The notes under the pieces: generated by a model
What the model was told of the DNA's origin: nothing
The model's database searches: none
Seen by the model: the letters and a program-made list of their open reading frames with translations, nothing else
Translations under genes and position numbers: made by a program
Source: Trichosphaerium sp. ATCC 40318
Lineage: Eukaryota; Discosea; Flabellinia; Trichosidae
Direction of reading: 5' to 3'
Length of the DNA stretch: 64,000 nucleotides
Assembly: GCA_038496445.1 (NCBI GenBank)
Contig: JALMLS010000287.1
Span: 124,001-188,000 of the forward strand
Shown here: one piece after another, positions 47,679 to 59,359 of the stretch
Position numbering within the stretch: the stretch's first letter is position 1
Layout: every line of letters starts with the position of its first letter

Positions 47679-49033
47679 ATGATTCTGTTGGCGCTACAAG
47701 TTGTAATTGTCATTGGATGGCTCGTCAGTAGCGGCGCTGTGCGTAATGAACGCGTTAGCATCGCTTACAGACTCAAATAGTTGTTATTTTATTTTGGAGC
47801 TCATTATTTTGTACGGTTTTCGTTGGGAGCGGTACTATGGTCTTTACTTCAAGGTTTAATGTACGGTCCATTCCCGCCATCAAGTTGGTAACTGAAATAG
47901 TCCAAAATCTGAAAGTACTGTGATATCGTTTATTTGGTGGGCAGGGCTTATTCCAGTATCCGCACTTTGCGCGTATTTTTGTCCAGTACCAGTAGAACTC
48001 ATTTTCTCGTGGATAATTGGCTCTATCTGGCCTGTATTGCTCATAATACAAGGGTTTTGGGCTGTCACTGCCTCTGTTACACTGTCATCCTTTTTGAAGG
48101 CTCACTACGAGGATTCGCACCCAGGCTTAGTACAAGTACGCATACGCGCTCATCTAACCTATCCTCTTGTGAAATTCCACAAAACTCAAAGAATCCAATT
48201 CTTATCTTACCTAGACAGTACTAGTCGCCATACCAGCTGTGTGCTACCCACTGGCAATTGTAGTATTTTATCTTTCTTATTGTCATCGCAATATGGACGT
48301 TACGCTGTCGAGGTACGTTGTGGGGTACACACGCTTCTAATAATGCATTAGCTATGTTGCTGTTGTGTTGACAGTTCTCCTTTTAACGCCGCTTGTTGCG
48401 TTTCAAACAGGCTCTGCACTTATTTCGGATATTGCCCTAGTTACTTTGTACATGGCATATCTCTCTAGAGCAACTGTGGTGGAAGCTGGCCCTGTAGACC
48501 CAGAGGATTTGTACGCCTTTCGAAACCAGTTTTTTATTTTCTTTCATGTCTCTGAGAGCCTCCTTTAGTACTTTCTTCTCGATACCTTTCCTGTCAGTTG
48601 ACTTTGTATTATCTACGATAATGACGCTTTTATCTATCATATCCCTACCATATTTGGTAGATTATGATGAAGACGAAGTAACATTTGGATATGTAGATAG
48701 TGAAAAGGTACAGAGTTAACACTATTTATTTTATTGTTCACTCGTTTATAACACCTTATCTAGAAAGTTTTTGGTGAAGAGAGTCGCTCACTTTGGCGTG
48801 TTCTATTTTCTGCAGGTGAGTCTAGCATTTGATAGTGTTACACTGCAGTGTTGCTGTATATTAACTTATTTTTTACAGGGAGTATCATGATTTACACACG
48901 TGCCTCATTGACTGCATCCGGCAATATGGCAACTCAGACTTTTCACTGGAGGGCCATACAATCTATAGTAACTATGGTTGTATATGGCATGTATATTACA
49001 CGTGATGCAGCAGAACATACCAAACAATACTAA
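47679..49033 (+). CDS. Polytopic membrane protein, possibly SERINC/TMS-like
   Basis: Eight exons join in frame. The first span is MILLALQVVIVIGW. Further spans are LVILFWSSLFCTVFVG, WAGLIPVSALCAYF, IGSIWPVLLIIQGFW, VLVAIPAVCYPLAIVVFYL, VAVVLTVLLLTPLVAF and LSTIMTLLSIISL. A segment SDIALVTLYMAYLSRA resembles the LYxxYLxxSA motif of SERINC proteins, and DYDEDEVTFGYVD followed by a hydrophobic end resembles their DExxVxYxY stretch. SERINCs are multi-span proteins linked to lipid scrambling. The match is distant: the usual N-terminal Cys-rich start is missing. It ends TAA at 49031-49033. The membrane topology is well supported; the family assignment is not. Confidence 0.55.
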
Positions 49034-49196
49034 GATTAGCATTGTACCAAGAATAAAAACATGAAAAGTGCACAAAACGCAATTATTTTGGATCCATTGA
49101 AAGGCAGCAACAAACATTCGTTGGTGTCTATACCAACAGTTAAAACCATTACTTTATTGTGAAGATGTTACAACGTAAGCGAACACAAAGAACAGT

Positions 49197-50132
49197 TTAT
49201 TTAAGTTTAACACCATCCTTAAAGATTGCCTCAGCAATCACGTTATATTGTTTATCCCATTCCTTGTACTCTCCATCAATTTTACCATTTGTAAATTTAC
49301 AACATTTAATGAGGATTCTATTGCCTTCACTATCGCTACACCATTCTTTTAATACCCCATGGATCTTACCATTCATATATTGCTTTTGATGTATTAAACC
49401 AGCATTGTACTTGAACTTTGTGTTTTCTTGTAATATTCCGTTTTTGTAAATACCTTCCTCAGTAATCATGCTTCGTAAATTCCAGAGTTTATACGGCCCA
49501 TCTAGTTTGCCATTTTTGTATGTTTTTTCATACCGCTTTACATAGGATTCCAACAAGCGCGATTTTCCGTCCAAAAAACCATTTTTGTAATTGTCAACTT
49601 TTTGAAATTCTATCCTGCCATTTGCATAGTTCTTTCTCGTCTCCTTCGCTGTACCATCAAGAAGGCCATTGACAAACTTACATTGATATGTTATCCATCC
49701 ATCTCGGTGGTAATGAACATAGTCACCATGGAGTTTACCGTCTTCATTGTAATTACATACAATCTTGACACCATGAGTGTCTTTATTTGTGTAATACACT
49801 TTGTTTTTTCCGAACTTTTTTCCTTCTTTGTAAGACAACTGCAAGCATAATCCCCAGTAATGAGTGGCATGGAAAATAATGTTGACATTTCCATCAAGCT
49901 TGCCATGTTTGTATTGGGCTGTAACATTGTAACCGGCAGTTGCAATCCAATCTTTGTTTCTGCGTGTAGAACAGTAGACCTGAATTTTAAACTTACCATG
50001 CTTTTGCAGTTTATTATCAAATCTAGATGTTGTCGCTGATTTCAAACAAAGCTCAGGCCATAGCTTTTTTACTTCAACATCTGTATCAGAAAAGAGCATA
50101 TGAACCTCAACAGGGAGATCCAAGAGCGTCAT
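49197..50132 (-). CDS. YwqK/MORN-variant repeat protein with conserved N-terminal module (copy 2)
   Basis: Single-exon gene of about 311 residues. The N-terminal module LLDLPVEVHMLFSDTDVEVKK, then ATTSRFDNKLQKHGKF, closely parallels copy 1 at 5.8 kb. After it come about ten repeats, more diverged than in copy 1, such as YKHGKLDGNVNIIF, YNEDGKLHGDYVHY, YKNGKLDGPYKLW and YMNGKIHGVLKEW. The G(K)LxGxYxxW pattern is that of YwqK/MORN-variant repeats. Start is the first ATG (50132); the frame extends upstream but without ATG. It shares the minus strand with the vault-like gene and copy 3 upstream. Confidence 0.8.
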   Translation of the reverse strand: MTLLDLPVEVHMLFSDTDVEVKKLWPELCLKSATTSRFDNKLQKHGKFKIQVYCSTRRNKDWIATAGYNVTAQYKHGKLDGNVNIIFHATHYWGLCLQLSYKEGKKFGKNKVYYTNKDTHGVKIVCNYNEDGKLHGDYVHYHRDGWITYQCKFVNGLLDGTAKETRKNYANGRIEFQKVDNYKNGFLDGKSRLLESYVKRYEKTYKNGKLDGPYKLWNLRSMITEEGIYKNGILQENTKFKYNAGLIHQKQYMNGKIHGVLKEWCSDSEGNRILIKCCKFTNGKIDGEYKEWDKQYNVIAEAIFKDGVKLK

Positions 50133-50177
50133 TTTACTAAAAAATCCTTTAGAGAACAAAGCCTACCTGCTTACTCA

Positions 50178-50993
50178 TCACGTGTACCTAACAGGTATAC
50201 AGTCTAGATCTACAACATCTTGTACTCTTACATATGGAAGTGGTATATAGCGTCCGGGACCTTCAAACAACCACTATCATAACGAAAAACTAATAAGTAA
50301 ATCGATACAAAGGTAAAATTAAACGCATTCAATCCTCACCTCATCTCCTTCTTTTCTGGAACACGAACCAATAGTAAAATCCTTCAAACATTGTAACTTA
50401 AGAGCCTTTCCTTTTTCTACAATTTGCAAGGGTGTAACGTCCACTTTAAGAACCTCTCCTTCGGACACAGTCAACGTTAATATTACTATAAATAGTTGTC
50501 ATGGTTTCAGACAGCCACGCACCTGGGTAGAGTGGAAAGGGGTCTTGTGAGTAGCGAACCTCTTCCTCACCTTTTCTTAGACAAAATGACCCAGACATTG
50601 ATTTCTTTAGTTGTGTTGGTGTAGGAATACGGGGAACGCAATTCAAGTCTCGGAATAGGTTCGCGTTTTCAACATTTCTAGTTAAGTAGCACACCTTTTC
50701 AAGCGCAACTTGAAAGTCCACTCTGTTTTGCGAATGATGTACTTTTATGATTTCTGTAACTACTGGGTTCTCAATGATGCAGTAGTGATCTTTGGGTATT
50801 TTAATCATTTGTTTAGGGCCACAAAGTAATTCGGTGTCCGCAGTTAACGTAATAGTCTTTGGTCCTATTTCTAGGCGTGGTATACGACTTTACAAGCGTT
50901 AGAGCTGTTTTTAGTAGTTGTCACGTACTAGCGTTTGTGTGCGACGAAAGCGTACTGAAATTCGGCTAGTATAACCTCCGTAAGCCCAGACAT
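50178..50993 (-). CDS. Very short major-vault-protein homologue
   Basis: Joined exons give MSGLTEVILAEFH, then [67 protein letters not shown] and FEGPGRYIPLPYVRVQDV. These match, in order, the N-terminal part of major vault protein, including the diagnostic [10 protein letters not shown]. Vaults are giant ribonucleoprotein barrels of 78 MVP copies. Full MVP has about 850 residues with many such repeats, a shoulder and a long cap helix. Here the frame closes with TGA at 50178-50180 after roughly 220 residues. A 40-residue stretch (NLFRDLNCVPRIPTP region) has no MVP counterpart. It could not build a standard vault. Start 50993 is reached by a GTACGC-type intron. Either a real short paralogue or a truncated gene. 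Confidence 0.78.
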
Positions 50994-51242
50994 ACCTCAC
51001 ACAAAAACACAAAATTATGTTGGCTAACTTAAAAAGGTATTAAGTTGACAACGATTAATTGAAAGTCCAACTTTCAAAATGGAAAATATGCCACGGTTAA
51101 CGCTTTTGAGGTAACACAGTGTTGACGTTGGAAAACATAGCGTAGGTAACTAACTGAGAAGCTGTAACGAAGACTTTTATTAACCAAACATTCTCAACGT
51201 AGAGTGGCTGTCTGCAGTAACCACACGTGCGCTCGCTTCTTT

Positions 51243-52270
51243 TTACTCAACTCTTTCGCCAGAGTTGTATTGATAGTCAATAGATAAGACATGTTTACCA
51301 TCAATCTTCTTCCATACTCTCCATTGACCATGCTTCTTACCTTTTAAATAATGACCGTGAACTTTTGGTTTACCATCATTAAACCAAGCACGATAAGATC
51401 CATCAAACTTACCATTGTAGTAACTACATTCTCTTACAACTTGTGAAAACTTGAACATTTTCGAAACACCACTTAACTTCCCTTTAGCATAATTATGCTC
51501 CCACAATAATGATCCATTTCTTCTATATCCACTATGAACACCTTCTTTCATACCATTCGTAAAAACTCTATGTACCATAACAACACCATCTGCATTCCAT
51601 TTGAAATGCTCTCCTACTTTTTTCCCATTTTCGTAATTTCCTTGTACTAGAACACCCCTAGTCTCTATGTGATACCTTCTCATTGTACCATGCAATTTAC
51701 CATTAACAAATGTTGCTGTTAAGTTTGGACGATTATTATAGAAACGTTCTATATACTCACCATCCACGTGATCAGGAAATTTGCTTGTATTGTAGTGAAT
51801 CATTGTGCGTTTAATTAGACTATCAAGCATTCCTTTTCTGTTATTTTTTCTAAAGTAGCATTGAATGGGATGCCATTTTGCTCCAACACGAACATTAAAC
51901 TCACCAATAAGTGTCCATTATCAAAAGTACACTCCACTCTCTCTATGTTATAAGCGCGTGATTTTGAGCGCCTGTAATAACTTGAATGAAGTTCGCCATT
52001 TGCATACGAACACTTTAAAAGTACGTTGCCTTGTATGTCCCACGTTGTGTATGGTCCATTCAAAATATCGTTGTCAACGTGAAAAATGGTTTTAAGTGCC
52101 TTGGGGTTGTAATACCTCTCAAATTTACCCATTCGCTTCAAGTCTGTTGTGTATCTTGTTGAAATAGCTTCTTCCTTTGAGAGTATTGGCCAAATACAAC
52201 GTACGCGCGGATCGATGGCTGTTATCATATGTTTAAGCTCTCTGGGTAATGTAGCCAGCGACGCCGTCAT
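51243..52270 (-). CDS. YwqK/MORN-variant repeat gene with frame break (copy 3)
   Basis: Starts at 52270 with the same N-terminal module (LATLPRELKHMITAIDP, AISTRYTTDLKRMGKF) and early repeats (LKCSYANGELHSSYY, ECTFDNGHLL). The first frame stops at 51815-51817. A second frame, open from 51830 down to 51243, carries about seven more repeats: FVNGKLHGTMRRY, YENGKKVGEHFKW, FTNGMKEGVHSGY, YYNGKFDGSYRAW and others, ending NSGERVE. A strong GTGAGT donor sits just before the break, after GHLL, but I found no acceptor that restores frame near 51830. So this is either an intron with an unusual acceptor, a one-base frameshift, or two adjacent genes. I list it as one broken or unresolved gene. Confidence 0.6.
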
Positions 52271-52707
52271 AATTACAACTACAATAACGTAAATAATGGT
52301 TGAGATAACAGAAGGATAACATACTGCTTTCGGGTTTTTGGCTAATTAAACGGGTTTATATGACCTTTCCTTGACTGCTGTCGTTGCCAACCTGCGCAGG
52401 ATTTCCTCATAAAAACTGACCGACGCCACTCAATGTGATCGCTACAACGTGGTACATTCGTAGTGCTTGTGCGATACAAGCATATTTGTACTAAGGTAAT
52501 CGTGTTCGTTGTCAATGGAAACAACACGTGATTTCTTTTGAAGTTCTAGATACATTCGATTTTCAACAAAATTCTATTTTCCGTTTGATTCAAATGTAAT
52601 GTTTTTGATTACAAAGGGATTGATACTATCTCATCATTTGTATATTTTTTTTCTATTTCTTATGGTACACTCTCTACACTCAAATGACAAAAAAAAAAAA
52701 AAAAAGT
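52271..52707. other. Gene-free stretch
   Basis: About 440 bases upstream of repeat copy 3 and downstream of Rrp6. It contains one CACGTG near 52525 and a 19-base A run near 52688, the latter probably within the Rrp6 3' end. No gene seen. Confidence 0.5.
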
Positions 52708-55700
52708 TTAAAACTCCCAAGTTATTCTTGTTTGCTTCTCTCCCTTTGCTTTTCTCTCCCTTGGTTCAGCTAAACAGAAACGTAAGTGTCAAGACGAAAT
52801 ATACTTTGAGCGTACGTAGAGGTTCTTCTCTGTGGTAATCAAACGGTTTTACAGGTGATGTATCTTCTTCTTGTTCTTCTTGTGGTTTTTCTTTCTTTTG
52901 TCTTTTCTTTTTCGATGGTTTTTTACGTTTCTGGCGCTTAGCAGCTTTTTTAGATAATAGAGAATCTTCTCTTTTCTTTTCTTCCCTTGTCATTAACCCA
53001 AGGTTCTTCATAAACGCAACACTTTGCTCAAAAGCATCTAGTCAAGTGAGTCAGAAATGTATTCAAAAAACAAAGGTTGGCTATGATAAACGTACCAGTG
53101 TGAGACTCTTTAGCCTTCTTTAGCGCTGGAGCAGCTTCTGATTCCATGTTCCTTTCCGATATATGAGTGGGAGTGATGGAATGACGAAAGACGTACTGGC
53201 TAGCGTGTGCTTCAGCTTTTCGTTTTTTGTCTCTGAGAACCTGTTTTCTTGACTTCCTTTGTTGCTCAAGCATCCATACATCTCCAGTCTCATCGTAGGC
53301 ATCTTGTAGTGATGGTGGTAACTTGTTCGAAGAATCTGCGTATGTTTGCTCCTTGAGGGCCATCGACTTGTCGAGATCAAGTACAAGAGTATTTGGTTTT
53401 GCAAATTTGTTCTAATTATTATTTAGCTCCATTGAATAACACCATATCTCAAATACGTACGTCACCACCAGTACTGTCAATATCCATAAACGTTGCTGGA
53501 TCAGCCTAAGAAACTTTGGTAAGCATTTTATACAATAACCAAATACTTTACCTTCACTGGTGTTAGCACTGATACATCCATGTCAGCGACTATAGCATTA
53601 GCATTACGTATAGCTTCTTCTTGCTCATAGTCGTCGCTGTTTGTTTGCTCTTCAACATCTCTAAATAGACCACCAGATAGTGGTCGTGATGTAATCATGT
53701 CCTTGTTTTCAATAGCAACGCCAATTTTTTTCTCTGTTGAGAATTATTAGAACTATTTGATAGAAAGTAGGGCGTACTCTTGTACTTGAGAAGGTCTCTG
53801 TTAATGTTTGTTGCTGTTAGGTGTAGAGAAGAAGGTGCTGGAAAGTATGTTTGTTGTTCTATTTCTTCTTGCTTAACCTCAACAAGAAGTTTGGGTTTGA
53901 CTTCAACTTTCTAACAACAAAAGTTAGTCTTAGAAGTTTTCACAACAATTTACCATTTCTACACGCCCAGCCAAGGCGTCTTTGATAATGAGTACCATCT
54001 CAAGTGCATGTACTCGTACTAATGGAGGTACAGGATTACAACAACCTAGTAATTTTACAGGACCGGTTGGTTTCATCTGATGGCATTTTTAGAATGTGAA
54101 TTTTGGAGGTCGTAGTACCTTGGCTACACGGTTGAGCTGGTGGTTTGGTAACACGTAACGTGTGCTTTCGTCTTCAGTACGAGCAACACTAAAATTAGTA
54201 AGTATAATACAGGTTCTTTATATCCTGTACCGATCACGCCAAGCATATAAAGCGGCAAAGACACGCAACTAGTAATACGATTAGAATGTGATGTAATGAT
54301 GACTGTCAGAGTACTTGTTCGTCTGTTAAGTCAAGGTTGTACTTATTGTACAAGCCTCTGTAAGCATCTAATGTGAATGCTGGCTTCTCGTATCTTTGTA
54401 AGGATACTTCAGCACTTCGCTTTATAGTTGCAGAAAGCAAGTTATTCATCTCATTACTACGACTAATCAAATCATTTCGTATCCTACACAAATCAATATG
54501 TCAATAAAATTGTTGGCGTCTGAATGTCAGTTTACCTATCATGTATGTATAGGAGGTAATGCGTATCTTCTCTTGCATATTTTTTCATCTCCTCAGGAAG
54601 AGGCCTTCACATAATATTAGATACTTACAATACTATACATTTCAGATTGCAAAGCACGTACCTGATGCGCCAATCAGCAAGCTGATACTTTTTATCAGGT
54701 ACAATATTACAGTAGTGTTTCAAAAGGAAAGCCAATGCAAAACTAGGAAAGCCTAGCACGCGACTGGCTTGACCAGTATCAAACAAGTTTACAATATAGA
54801 TACCAAAATCCCTCTAAAAACCGCAAGTTTAGACATTGCTCATACAAGTTTGACGATTAAGTTGTACCTGAAGCCATAGTATGTCCATATCTGAACCGTG
54901 CAATACCTAAGAGAGGTTTAGGATGTGTTGTTAGAAGCAACATCAGCAAGATAAGAAAGGTTACCTTCAGAATACGTGGATTTGAAAATACTTCATTTAA
55001 AATACACATTTCTTTTCTAACTTTAATAGTGTCAACAAGAAAATCTTTTTCACGCGATGAAATCTGCATTAAACACGTGAAACCCTATAGTATTATTAGC
55101 ATAACGTTGAATGTACTTAAGAAGCAATAATAACGCACTTGATACGATCTGTAAGCGTGGTGTTCCTGAAATTAAGTCAGTAAAGGTTAAACATCAAAAA
55201 ACCTCAAAATGTACCAAATCGACAGCGATCTCAGTTACTGTGTTGAGGTAATCTACCATATTTTGTAGTGACTGACTATCAGCTACCATATTAAGTTCAA
55301 CTTCTTCCAATGACGCATAAAGGGTTGGCGCTGTTTGTTCGGCACTTTGAACATTGTATCGTTTTATAAATGTGTCAATTTCGACAGCATAAGGATGAGA
55401 ATATGCCATGACAGCTTGCTCCTTTGGTTCACGCTGTACATTCACTGTATCGTATTTTAGTTTCAGTGCTAATTGTATGGTTAATCAGGATAATAATAAA
55501 AAACTAGGCGTGTGAAAAGAGAATCTTGTAAACCATCACTATCAAAACACAAAAAAGTGACACTCTCGGAATGTTCCGTGTCTGACGTACATTCGTCTAA
55601 GCCAACGATAGCGTTTGGTTTAGTGGTTATAATAGGGATAAACGGGTGGTAAGAGTTGTTAATAGTATCTCGCCATTGCTCCTGTGGTCTCTCAATATTA

Positions 55701-56422
55701 CTTCCATGGAATAAATAAAGGTCTAGCTTGCCCTAGTGCTGTTTAGAAGAAATAAAAATAATTGTAGCACGCGCTCTACAAAAAATTTCTGGGGTTGTAA
55801 ATAGCGATAAAATACGTTTGATTTACGTAGAGGTACAAGAAGAGCTGTACCTTTTTCACTTTTGTTTTTTTAATTTTTATCTTTGTCATATCGCGGTTTC
55901 CTTGTACTTCATCCGCGTACGTATCCTACGCGTGTTTTAGTATTTTTTAACGTTGTCGTTTGAAGGTTTTTCTTTCAGCGGGTTTTCCTATTACGTTAAC
56001 ATGTGCCAGTTTTCTTGCGTACCACTTCTTCAATAAGCTCGTCTATTACTTCAACGACGCTATCGAAGTTATCAATTACTTCGTCAGGATCGTCAAATGC
56101 GGTTAATTTAGGCACGTTCTCTGCAGAGGTAAAGTCCAAAAACCGTTGCATTAGGTTCAAGGACTGTTTATTTATCCCCTCCATTTTTGTTTTGTACTCT
56201 TCAAATGTTGAGCAATAACGGTGGTCTTCTTCATCTGGTAGCGTATTCGATAGTTTTGTGGTTTCTATGAGCGTTTGGAAGACAGCCTGTGCAAACTTGT
56301 CGAGTTCTTGATGTAATGGGTTGAGAATTTCATAAGGAAGCTGTTTACGCACCTAGGTACTCATCTAGGAACGGTAAGCCTCCTTCAGACAGGAGTTGAT
56401 CCAATGTTTTATCTGACGCCAT
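52708..56422 (-). CDS. EXOSC10: Rrp6/EXOSC10 nuclear exosome 3'-5' exonuclease
   Basis: Degrades and trims nuclear RNAs as the distributive exonuclease of the exosome. The N-terminal part, start 56422 ([24 protein letters not shown]), fits the PMC2NT domain that binds Rrp47. The catalytic DEDD-Y core has every key residue: [14 protein letters not shown], formed across an intron; [32 protein letters not shown]; and [15 protein letters not shown]. The HRDC domain follows: [31 protein letters not shown]. The C-terminus is strongly basic ([22 protein letters not shown]), a likely nuclear or nucleolar signal, then [11 protein letters not shown] final short exon ends at 52708; an alternative reading without the last intron would add other residues. 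Family assignment is firm. Confidence 0.93.
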
Positions 56423-56735
56423 ATTATACTAACAAAATACAACTATTGTACTAAAAACATGTTCTGGTGTCCAGAAATTTTGTAGATTTGCAGAAAGCGA
56501 TCACTTAAACTTGATATTTAAGCAGCACTTTTTCTCATTTTCTTCAATATTTTGCAACAATTGTAAACCGCAAGAGGAATCCTGACACCGGGCAGCGTCC
56601 GTACTACGCAACGTCAAAGCACAGAAAGAGTACAGTCAGTTGCGAAGGAACTGTTTGTTTATTGTCGGACTGGTAGACATTAAATGGTACATTGCTTCAT
56701 AAAGCGGGTGTTTAACTGTACAAATTCGTTTTGCA

Positions 56736-57286
56736 ATCAGCGAGCTGACACAAAGAAGCTAACTTCAGGTACGACAATACCCCGAATATGGGAATCATGA
56801 CCTGGGTAGTCCTGTGATTCGATATCAAACGTAGACATCTTCTTTTGTGTAACTGTAACGTTTGGCAATGGTCTATTTGGAGACATCATCCCCTGTTTTG
56901 CTTTTTGTTAATGTATTTTCACAAACACGTGCGAATAAAATTAAACATTTTACAAATGGGGTTACAAAATTTTGTTCGGTTACCTCTAAAAAGCTGTACA
57001 GCCGCGTCACAGCTGATTTGGCGGTTATAATTTTCTGTTTTTGCACAATTTTATCTATTGCTTCGTCTTGACAAAAGTAATACATCCCTGTGGCGTTGTC
57101 AGATGTGGACATACAGTTTATGTGGAACAACGTAACGTGTAGATGTTTGAGACAGCGCATCGATAGAGAAATAGTCTAAACGACAAAATACATCAACCAG
57201 GATCTCTTCCGGTAACTCTGTTGCATTTTAGCTACATAATCCAAAATAGCGGAGTATGTCGTACCAAACAAGTGTGGAGCTGTCAT
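56736..57286 (-). CDS. Small F-box protein
   Basis: Start ATG at 57286 (MTAPHLF) is spliced to ELPEEILVDVFCRLDYFSIDALSQTS, a clear F-box core. The next exon reads MYYFCQDEAIDKIVQKQ and ends FLE; the last, after a TTTTAT-rich intron, gives MMSPNRPLPNVTVTQ and ends VSFFVSAR with TGA at 56736-56738. The product is about 150 residues with no evident substrate-binding repeats. An F-box binds Skp1, so an SCF subunit is likely. The short C-terminal part is unknown. All joins keep frame and use GT-AG borders. Confidence 0.7.
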
Positions 57287-57541
57287 TTTCGCGCTGACTT
57301 GCCGTTGCGTTGACTGTTGGTTGTTTAAAGCTCTTGGGGTTGTGAGTTTGTCAACGTAAGCACTCTTTTTTTATGAAATTTATGATTTAGAAACTGTGCT
57401 AGCCTATACAGCGCCTGTAACTCTCTTATACTAGTACAAAAACAAAAGTGGATGCTTGATTGCACACGTTGTCTAAATACCGCCCGTTCAAAGAAATAAC
57501 TGCTAAGTTAAGTTTCCGATCAACTGTGCGGTTGAAAAGCA

Positions 57542-57918
57542 ATGGAAGCGGTTAAGGAATCGTTGAAGAAATTCGATGAGCTTGTTCCTGACTGTCACAG
57601 TCTACAACGTAAAGGTTTAGAGTGTTACAAAAAAAATCATGACGATCCGAGCGTCTGTGCGCAAGATGAAGCTGCATTTCGCCAATGCCAACAAAAAGCG
57701 CACCAGGCGTCAAGTTTAATAATGGGCAGCTGCTCAAAAGAAAATTTGCGCTACTTTGAGTGCGTGGATAGTTTGTTTGTATGAATTTAATGGTGTTTAG
57801 CTGTTCTGTAGATAAAACGCGAACAAACACTCCTTGTGTGTCTGAAATCGACGATCTGCTAGCTTGCGCCACTAATGTATGGATTGAACAACCTAATTGT
57901 TACACTTTCTGTAACTAA
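57542..57918 (+). CDS. CHCHD5: CHCHD5-like twin CX9C protein
   Basis: Small two-exon gene. Four CX9C motifs are present in order: CHSLQRKGLEC, CAQDEAAFRQC, CSKENLRYFEC and, after the intron, CVSEIDDLLAC. Twin CX9C motifs fold as disulphide-linked helical hairpins and are imported into the mitochondrial intermembrane space by Mia40. Four such motifs (two hairpins) and a length near 110 residues are the hallmarks of CHCHD5. The intron starts at a GTTTGT donor near 57769 and ends at GTAG before 57822; this join is chosen because it restores the fourth motif. It ends TAA at 57916-57918. No signal peptide is present, as expected. Confidence 0.85.
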
Positions 57919-58317
57919 TGCTCTACTAGGCTGTCTCTCCTGCTTATTTTGTCGGCGATTGGTCGTACCACGTTTAAACAACTGTTAAACGAAATTTTCA
58001 TTGACACTCTTGTACAACACTAAATTCTTTTACATGTATCAACATTACTTCCATTCTTGTCCACGTTTTCTGTCACGTAATTCCTAGTGATGTTAGCGGT
58101 GATGAGTATTGTAGCGTAGGACCACTAAACCAACGAAGGTAAAGAGCTAATATCAGAGGTTTTCAACATTTCGAGCAAATTGATAATCAGCAAATTCCGA
58201 ATCAAAGCATAATTGCATGGACAACTTTCATTGAAACCACGTGAGTGTCTAGTACAAAAACTGACTAAAATATCTCTTTATTAAAAGATCTCATCCGGTA
58301 TTGGTTCGTGTTTTTTC
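57919..58317. other. Convergent gene-free stretch
   Basis: About 400 bases between convergent genes. CACGTG near 58238. Nothing else recognised. Confidence 0.5.
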
Positions 58318-59359
58318 TCAGTATTTCTGAGCACAAGCTCGTAGGAACTCATCTAACTTTCTAAAATCTCTTGCCATCCTCTCGTCTAGATTGTAGTATG
58401 TTATAGACTCCAGAGCTAATAGTACTTTAGTATGATAAAATCATGTTAGCACTCACCCTCTACTGCACGGAAAACAACGCTACGTGATTTATGCAAGTAG
58501 AATAAATCAGGAAACTTCATTGATGCTTCAAATAAGAATACTAATGAAAATTCTAGAGATTCTTGGTACGTAGTTAGTACTACTCACAAGTCTAGGTTTT
58601 TTCTCCTTACCTCTGCGTTTTAGTGTTGTCTCTACGTGTGGTAGCAAAGCTTCAAGTGAAGATCCTGTACAAGTCAGCAGTGCGTTAGGCATTCATTCAC
58701 TTGTACTTTGGAGTTGGTGGAATTCGTCATCGCCAATCATCTGAAGTAGCTGTAGTAATTCAGCGTCAGCTCCCCTTTTATCTAGCTCTAATATCTTGTG
58801 GTGTAGAGATATACTTTCTAAAGCTGTGTTAAAAGTTGCTTACGATAGTTTACATGCTATCGAAGTCAGTGGGGCGGCTAGAAGTATCCATCATTGTTGG
58901 CAGCGATTGCTCTCTGTATAATGAGACAAGTACAAGATCTTAAACGTTTGTTTACGCGTACAATTGACGTATCGTTCGGGAATCTTCAATTTCTAGATCT
59001 GGTGGTCTGCTACCAGATACCTTCTCGAGAATCCCAGCCATCTTGTTGATGGTGACAACAGCTTTTTTTAAATTATTGTGTTGCTACTAATGTTAGAGGC
59101 AATGTTAAATCGTATTGTATTGCCTGCAAACTCCATTGATAGCTAAATGTGTTATCAAAATGTAAAGGATAAGAAAACGTACCAGTCTTCTTGATACTGG
59201 GCTAGCTGCTTATTCTGCTGTTTGATAGCTTCTATGAGTTAATGGGTATTGTTGTAGAATAGACTCACAAGTAAGCAAACTCAATATCTGCTTTATATCA
59301 TCGTTATCGGTCGATTGTGTATGCGAATCTTCATGAGGGGATGTCATGGTTTTATTCAT
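58318..59359 (-). CDS. Unknown helical protein, spliced
   Basis: About eight small exons join in frame: MNKTMTSPHEDSH, ILSLLTCESILQQYPLT, IKQQNKQLAQYQEDW, LKKAVVTINKMAGILEKVSGSRPPDLEIE, SLPTMMDTSSRP, ALESISLHHKILELDKRGADAEL, LEALLPHVETTLKRR and FLFEASMKFPDLFYLHKS. The end is FRKLDEFLRACAQKY with TGA at 58318-58320. The product is almost wholly alpha-helical with coiled-coil stretches, like subunits of tethering, mediator or cytoskeletal complexes, but I do not recognise the family. Start is either 59359 or the next Met at 59347. Confidence 0.6.

Noticed and set aside
47920-48351. 143-codon frame as a complete gene
   Set aside because: It reads through an intron; the in-frame splice to later membrane spans gives a better product.
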